Position numbers and translations under genes: made by a program
Source: JABDMH01 sp965223215
GTDB lineage: Bacteria; Bacteroidota; Bacteroidia; Chitinophagales; Saprospiraceae
Direction: 5' to 3'
NCBI GenBank assembly: GCA_965223215.1
Contig: CBDCVZ010000010.1
Span: 3,534,001 to 3,598,000 of the forward strand
Length of the DNA: 64,000 bases
Part shown: piece after piece, positions 62,170-64,000 of the stretch
Layout of the letters: each line of letters opens with the position of its first letter
Position numbering within the stretch: the stretch's first letter is position 1
Notes under the pieces: model-generated
The model's input: only the letters and a program-made list of their open reading frames with translations
Told to the model about the DNA's origin: nothing
Database searches by the model: none

Positions 62170-63462
62170 ATGTATCGCACGCTTATCATTTGCCTACTTC
62201 TCTTAATTACCGGTACTTTCGCGTTTGCTCAGACCAAATCAATCAGATTTTCGGCACCGCTCGAAGCGGCAGATGCCAATTCAGTCGGTATGTCGTCGGA
62301 AAGACTTGCCCGGATTGACCAAATGTGTCAAAGGGCTATTGAAGACAAAACAATACCCGGAGTAGTTGCTCTGGTGGCACGACGAGGCAAAATTGTGTTT
62401 CACAAGGCTTTTGGATCAGCCGATGCTGCAGGGAATCGAGACCTCAAAATAGACGACATTTTTCGCATTGCTTCCCAGACTAAGGCCATCACATCTACTG
62501 CAGTGATGATGTTGTGGGAGGAGGGCCTCTTTCAACTCGACGACCCGATCTCAAAGTTTATTCCCGAATTTGCCAGCCCCCAGGTGCTTACCTCCTTTAG
62601 TTACCAAGACACAACCTACCGAAGTAGGCCAGCCGATCAGGAGATAACGATCCGTCACTTGTTGACCCATACCTCGGGTATTGGTTACGGAGTAATCGAT
62701 GGAGATGAGCGGATGAAAATGATCTACCACAAAGCTGGTATCACTGATTTATTCACAACAGAAGCCATCACCATTGAAGAAAGTGTCAAGAAGTTGGCTA
62801 AATTACCCCTGCACCACGATCCGGGAGATAAATTCACCTACAGCGAGGGATTAGACGTGCTGGGTTATTTTATTGAAATCATTTCGGGAATGCCCTTTGA
62901 CCGGTTTCTCAGGGAACGATTGTTCGATCCACTGGGGATGGATGATACCTACTTCTACCTTCCCGAATCGCATCACGAACGACTAGTCACCGTGCAAACC
63001 ATGGAAGATGGCACCTGGCTACGATATCCAAATACCTTTTACGACACCGACTATCCCATCAAAGGTGCGAAGACCTTTTTCTCCGGGGGAGCCGGCCTCT
63101 CCAGCACCGCGAAAGACTACGCTACTTTTCTACAAATGTACCTGAACATGGGTGAACTGGGAGGAGTTCGAATCTTGAGCCGAACAACCATCGAGTCCAT
63201 GATGGCCAATCAAATAGGAGATCTCTGGGAGGGCAATGGCCAATACTATGGCTTGGCCTTTGGCATAGTAGATGAACTCGGCCAAAGTAAAGGGGGCATT
63301 GGCAGTATCGGGACCTTCGATTGGGGCGGATATTTTAATACTCAATACTTTGCGGATCCGAAAGAAGAATTGATCGGCATTCTCATGAAGCAAACCCAAG
63401 GAATATCCGATCCTACCGGATGGAAGTTTCGCCTCTTGGTGGGGCAAGCCGTGGACGATTAG
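62170..63462 (+). CDS. Secreted serine hydrolase (class C beta-lactamase family)
   Basis: 430 residues with signal LIICLLLLITGTFAFA. The beta-lactamase/transpeptidase fold has the S-x-x-K motif at Ser102-Lys105 (IASQTK) and a Tyr-x-x motif at Tyr224 (FTYSEG). The usual KTG motif is replaced by a GG-containing strand (FFSGGAGLSS). Such proteins are esterases, D-aminopeptidases or resistance-like enzymes rather than penicillinases. It diverges from susC. Its stop is followed without a gap by a tandem repeat. Confidence 0.92.
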   Translation: MYRTLIICLLLLITGTFAFAQTKSIRFSAPLEAADANSVGMSSERLARIDQMCQRAIEDKTIPGVVALVARRGKIVFHKAFGSADAAGNRDLKIDDIFRIASQTKAITSTAVMMLWEEGLFQLDDPISKFIPEFASPQVLTSFSYQDTTYRSRPADQEITIRHLLTHTSGIGYGVIDGDERMKMIYHKAGITDLFTTEAITIEESVKKLAKLPLHHDPGDKFTYSEGLDVLGYFIEIISGMPFDRFLRERLFDPLGMDDTYFYLPESHHERLVTVQTMEDGTWLRYPNTFYDTDYPIKGAKTFFSGGAGLSSTAKDYATFLQMYLNMGELGGVRILSRTTIESMMANQIGDLWEGNGQYYGLAFGIVDELGQSKGGIGSIGTFDWGGYFNTQYFADPKEELIGILMKQTQGISDPTGWKFRLLVGQAVDD

Positions 63463-63534
63463 AGATTGGGGAGATTGGAAAGATTGGGGAGATTGGAAAG
63501 ATTGGAAAGATTGGGGAGATTGGAAAGATTGGGG
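63463..63534 (+). repeat. 9-bp tandem repeat, eight copies
   Basis: Eight perfect-length units AGATTGGRR beginning at the first base after the hydrolase stop codon. The last two bases alternate between GG and AA in the order GG, AA, GG, AA, AA, GG, AA, GG. The array ends at a GC-rich junction. It is purine-rich on this strand. A copy-number-variable array of this kind could vary between strains. Confidence 0.85.
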
Positions 63535-63538
63535 GCCG

Positions 63539-63584
63539 CGTCTCAAATCCTGACAAAACGTGAGTTAAAGACCTTTTTGAGACG
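63539..63584. repeat. Hairpin 1 after the repeat array
   Basis: CGTCTCAAA (63539-63547) pairs with TTTGAGACG (63576-63584), a perfect 9-bp stem with a 28-base loop, right after the tandem array. Confidence 0.5.
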
Positions 63585-63588
63585 AGGA

Positions 63589-63624
63589 AACGAGTCGCAA
63601 AAAGAGTGACTGATGCGACTCGTT
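63589..63624. repeat. Hairpin 2, 11-bp perfect stem
   Basis: AACGAGTCGCA (63589-63599) pairs with TGCGACTCGTT (63614-63624), with a 14-base loop. It lies four bases after hairpin 1. No T-run follows directly, so a role in RNA stability or end processing is as likely as termination. Confidence 0.6.
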
Positions 63625-63671
63625 CAACAAATTATAATCCCATGAACATATCCAAAAACGATATTTCTTGA

Positions 63672-63699
63672 CGGGTATCTAGGACCTACCCGATTTTTT
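63672..63699 (+). terminator. Rho-independent terminator for the hydrolase transcript
   Basis: CGGGTA / TACCCG stem (63672-63677 and 63687-63692) with a nine-base loop, followed by ATTTTTTA. This is a typical plus-strand intrinsic terminator. It lies ~210 bases after the hydrolase stop, downstream of the repeats and two hairpins. Confidence 0.65.
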
Positions 63700-63758
63700 A
63701 CTTTGATATGTTAAATTTCTATGATTTGAGTCAGGACTCCAAATACAAAAAAGGTACA

Positions 63759-63854
63759 ATGTAACATATATTTTTTTATAATATGTTTATGTACACAACT
63801 CAGCTCCCTGTACATAGCATGGGTTCTACTTCGTACAAAGCTATATTGTTACAT
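63759..63854. repeat. Nested inverted repeats in an AT-rich stretch
   Basis: ATGTAACA (63759-63766) is complementary to TGTTACAT (63847-63854). Inside lies a 7-bp pair ATGTACA / TGTACAT (63789-63795 and 63809-63815). The nested layout looks like a small element or an operator region upstream of nothing visible here; the minus-strand gene ends just to its right. Confidence 0.35.
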
Positions 63855-63866
63855 ATTAAATTCTAT

Positions 63867-64000
63867 CTATTTGAATATTGAGATGGACTTTCCAATGCCC
63901 ATAGCGATCTTTTGCCGCATGGTTTCCTCATCATCGCTTTCAAAATCTATGTCGGCAAACCATTCTCGGTAATCAATGGCTAACGGAATCGACAGTTTGG
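63867..64000 (-). CDS. C-terminal end of an unrecognised protein
   Basis: A minus-strand frame runs from the window edge to a TAG at 63867-63869, giving 44 residues that look like real protein (IDYREWFADIDFESDDEETM, QKIAMGIGKSISIF). No family is recognisable from this piece. The rest of the gene lies beyond the right edge. Confidence 0.6.
   Translation of the reverse strand, partial: KLSIPLAIDYREWFADIDFESDDEETMRQKIAMGIGKSISIFK

Noticed and set aside
62170..63462. Calling the serine hydrolase a true beta-lactamase
   Set aside because: The KTG motif is not seen and the broader family is mostly esterases and peptidases.
1..64000. CRISPR arrays, transposases, integrases, phage genes or a defence island
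   Set aside because: No regularly spaced repeats, no recognisable recombinase, restriction, Cas or abortive-infection protein; the only tandem array is the 9-bp repeat at 63.46 kb.

Overview
The window comes from a Bacteroidota chromosome, most likely a free-living marine or sludge member of the Saprospiria type. The taxonomy is inferred from gene content and was not measured. The marks are a SusC/SusD pair, type IX secretion (T9SS) sorting tails, a DUF1800/DUF1501 pair, a permease-prefix FtsX transporter with a PadR regulator, TANNTTTG-like -7 boxes, and few Shine-Dalgarno sequences. Several genes have no in-frame ATG and seem to start at TTG. I found no rRNA, tRNA, CRISPR array, transposase or phage gene.

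Layout. 1-8.2 kb: end of a T9SS cargo protein, a DUF2807 surface protein with a hairpin-bearing leader, an SLC13 transporter, an LMW-PTP/ferritin pair, an esterase overlapping leucyl aminopeptidase, YjbQ and a cupin. 8.2-14.8 kb: secreted TIM-barrel protein, lipoprotein sulfatase, SMP-30 lactonase and a propeller-amidohydrolase fusion. 14.9-21.5 kb: pentapeptide-repeat protein, DinB protein, two alpha/beta hydrolases around an acyl-CoA synthetase, a methyltransferase and a double-hotdog-like protein. 21.7-30.5 kb: OmpA protein followed by a membrane-anchored helix-hairpin-helix protein, PadR and FtsX permease, thioredoxin-like protein, D-aminoacylase-like amidohydrolase, glycine-zipper OmpA lipoprotein and a beta-barrel protein. 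30.8-39.3 kb: four-FN3 T9SS protein, second acyl-CoA synthetase, GT39 glycosyltransferase, acyl-ACP thioesterase and two flavoproteins.

39.3-43.3 kb, minus strand: DUF1800, DUF1501 and a discoidin-like T9SS protein in a tight operon, with two tiny translationally linked ORFs diverging from it. 43.7-61.9 kb is one long minus-strand locus. Read in transcription order it has SusC, SusD, a terminator-like hairpin, a propeller lipoprotein A', a giant VCBS/UnbV lipoprotein B', its paralogue B, a propeller protein A, a broken Gfo/Idh/MocA dehydrogenase, a secreted FAD-dependent oxidoreductase and a HEAT-like protein. The A'-B'-B-A block is the most distinctive part of the window. It looks like an envelope polymer-uptake locus in which large calcium-propeller proteins take the place usually held by glycoside hydrolases.

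The right end has a serine hydrolase, a 9-bp tandem repeat that begins at the first base after its stop codon, several hairpins including a good intrinsic terminator, and the end of an unrecognised minus-strand gene. Overall the window is mostly envelope and secretion, lipid handling and catabolism. I did not find a convincing defence system or biosynthetic cluster.
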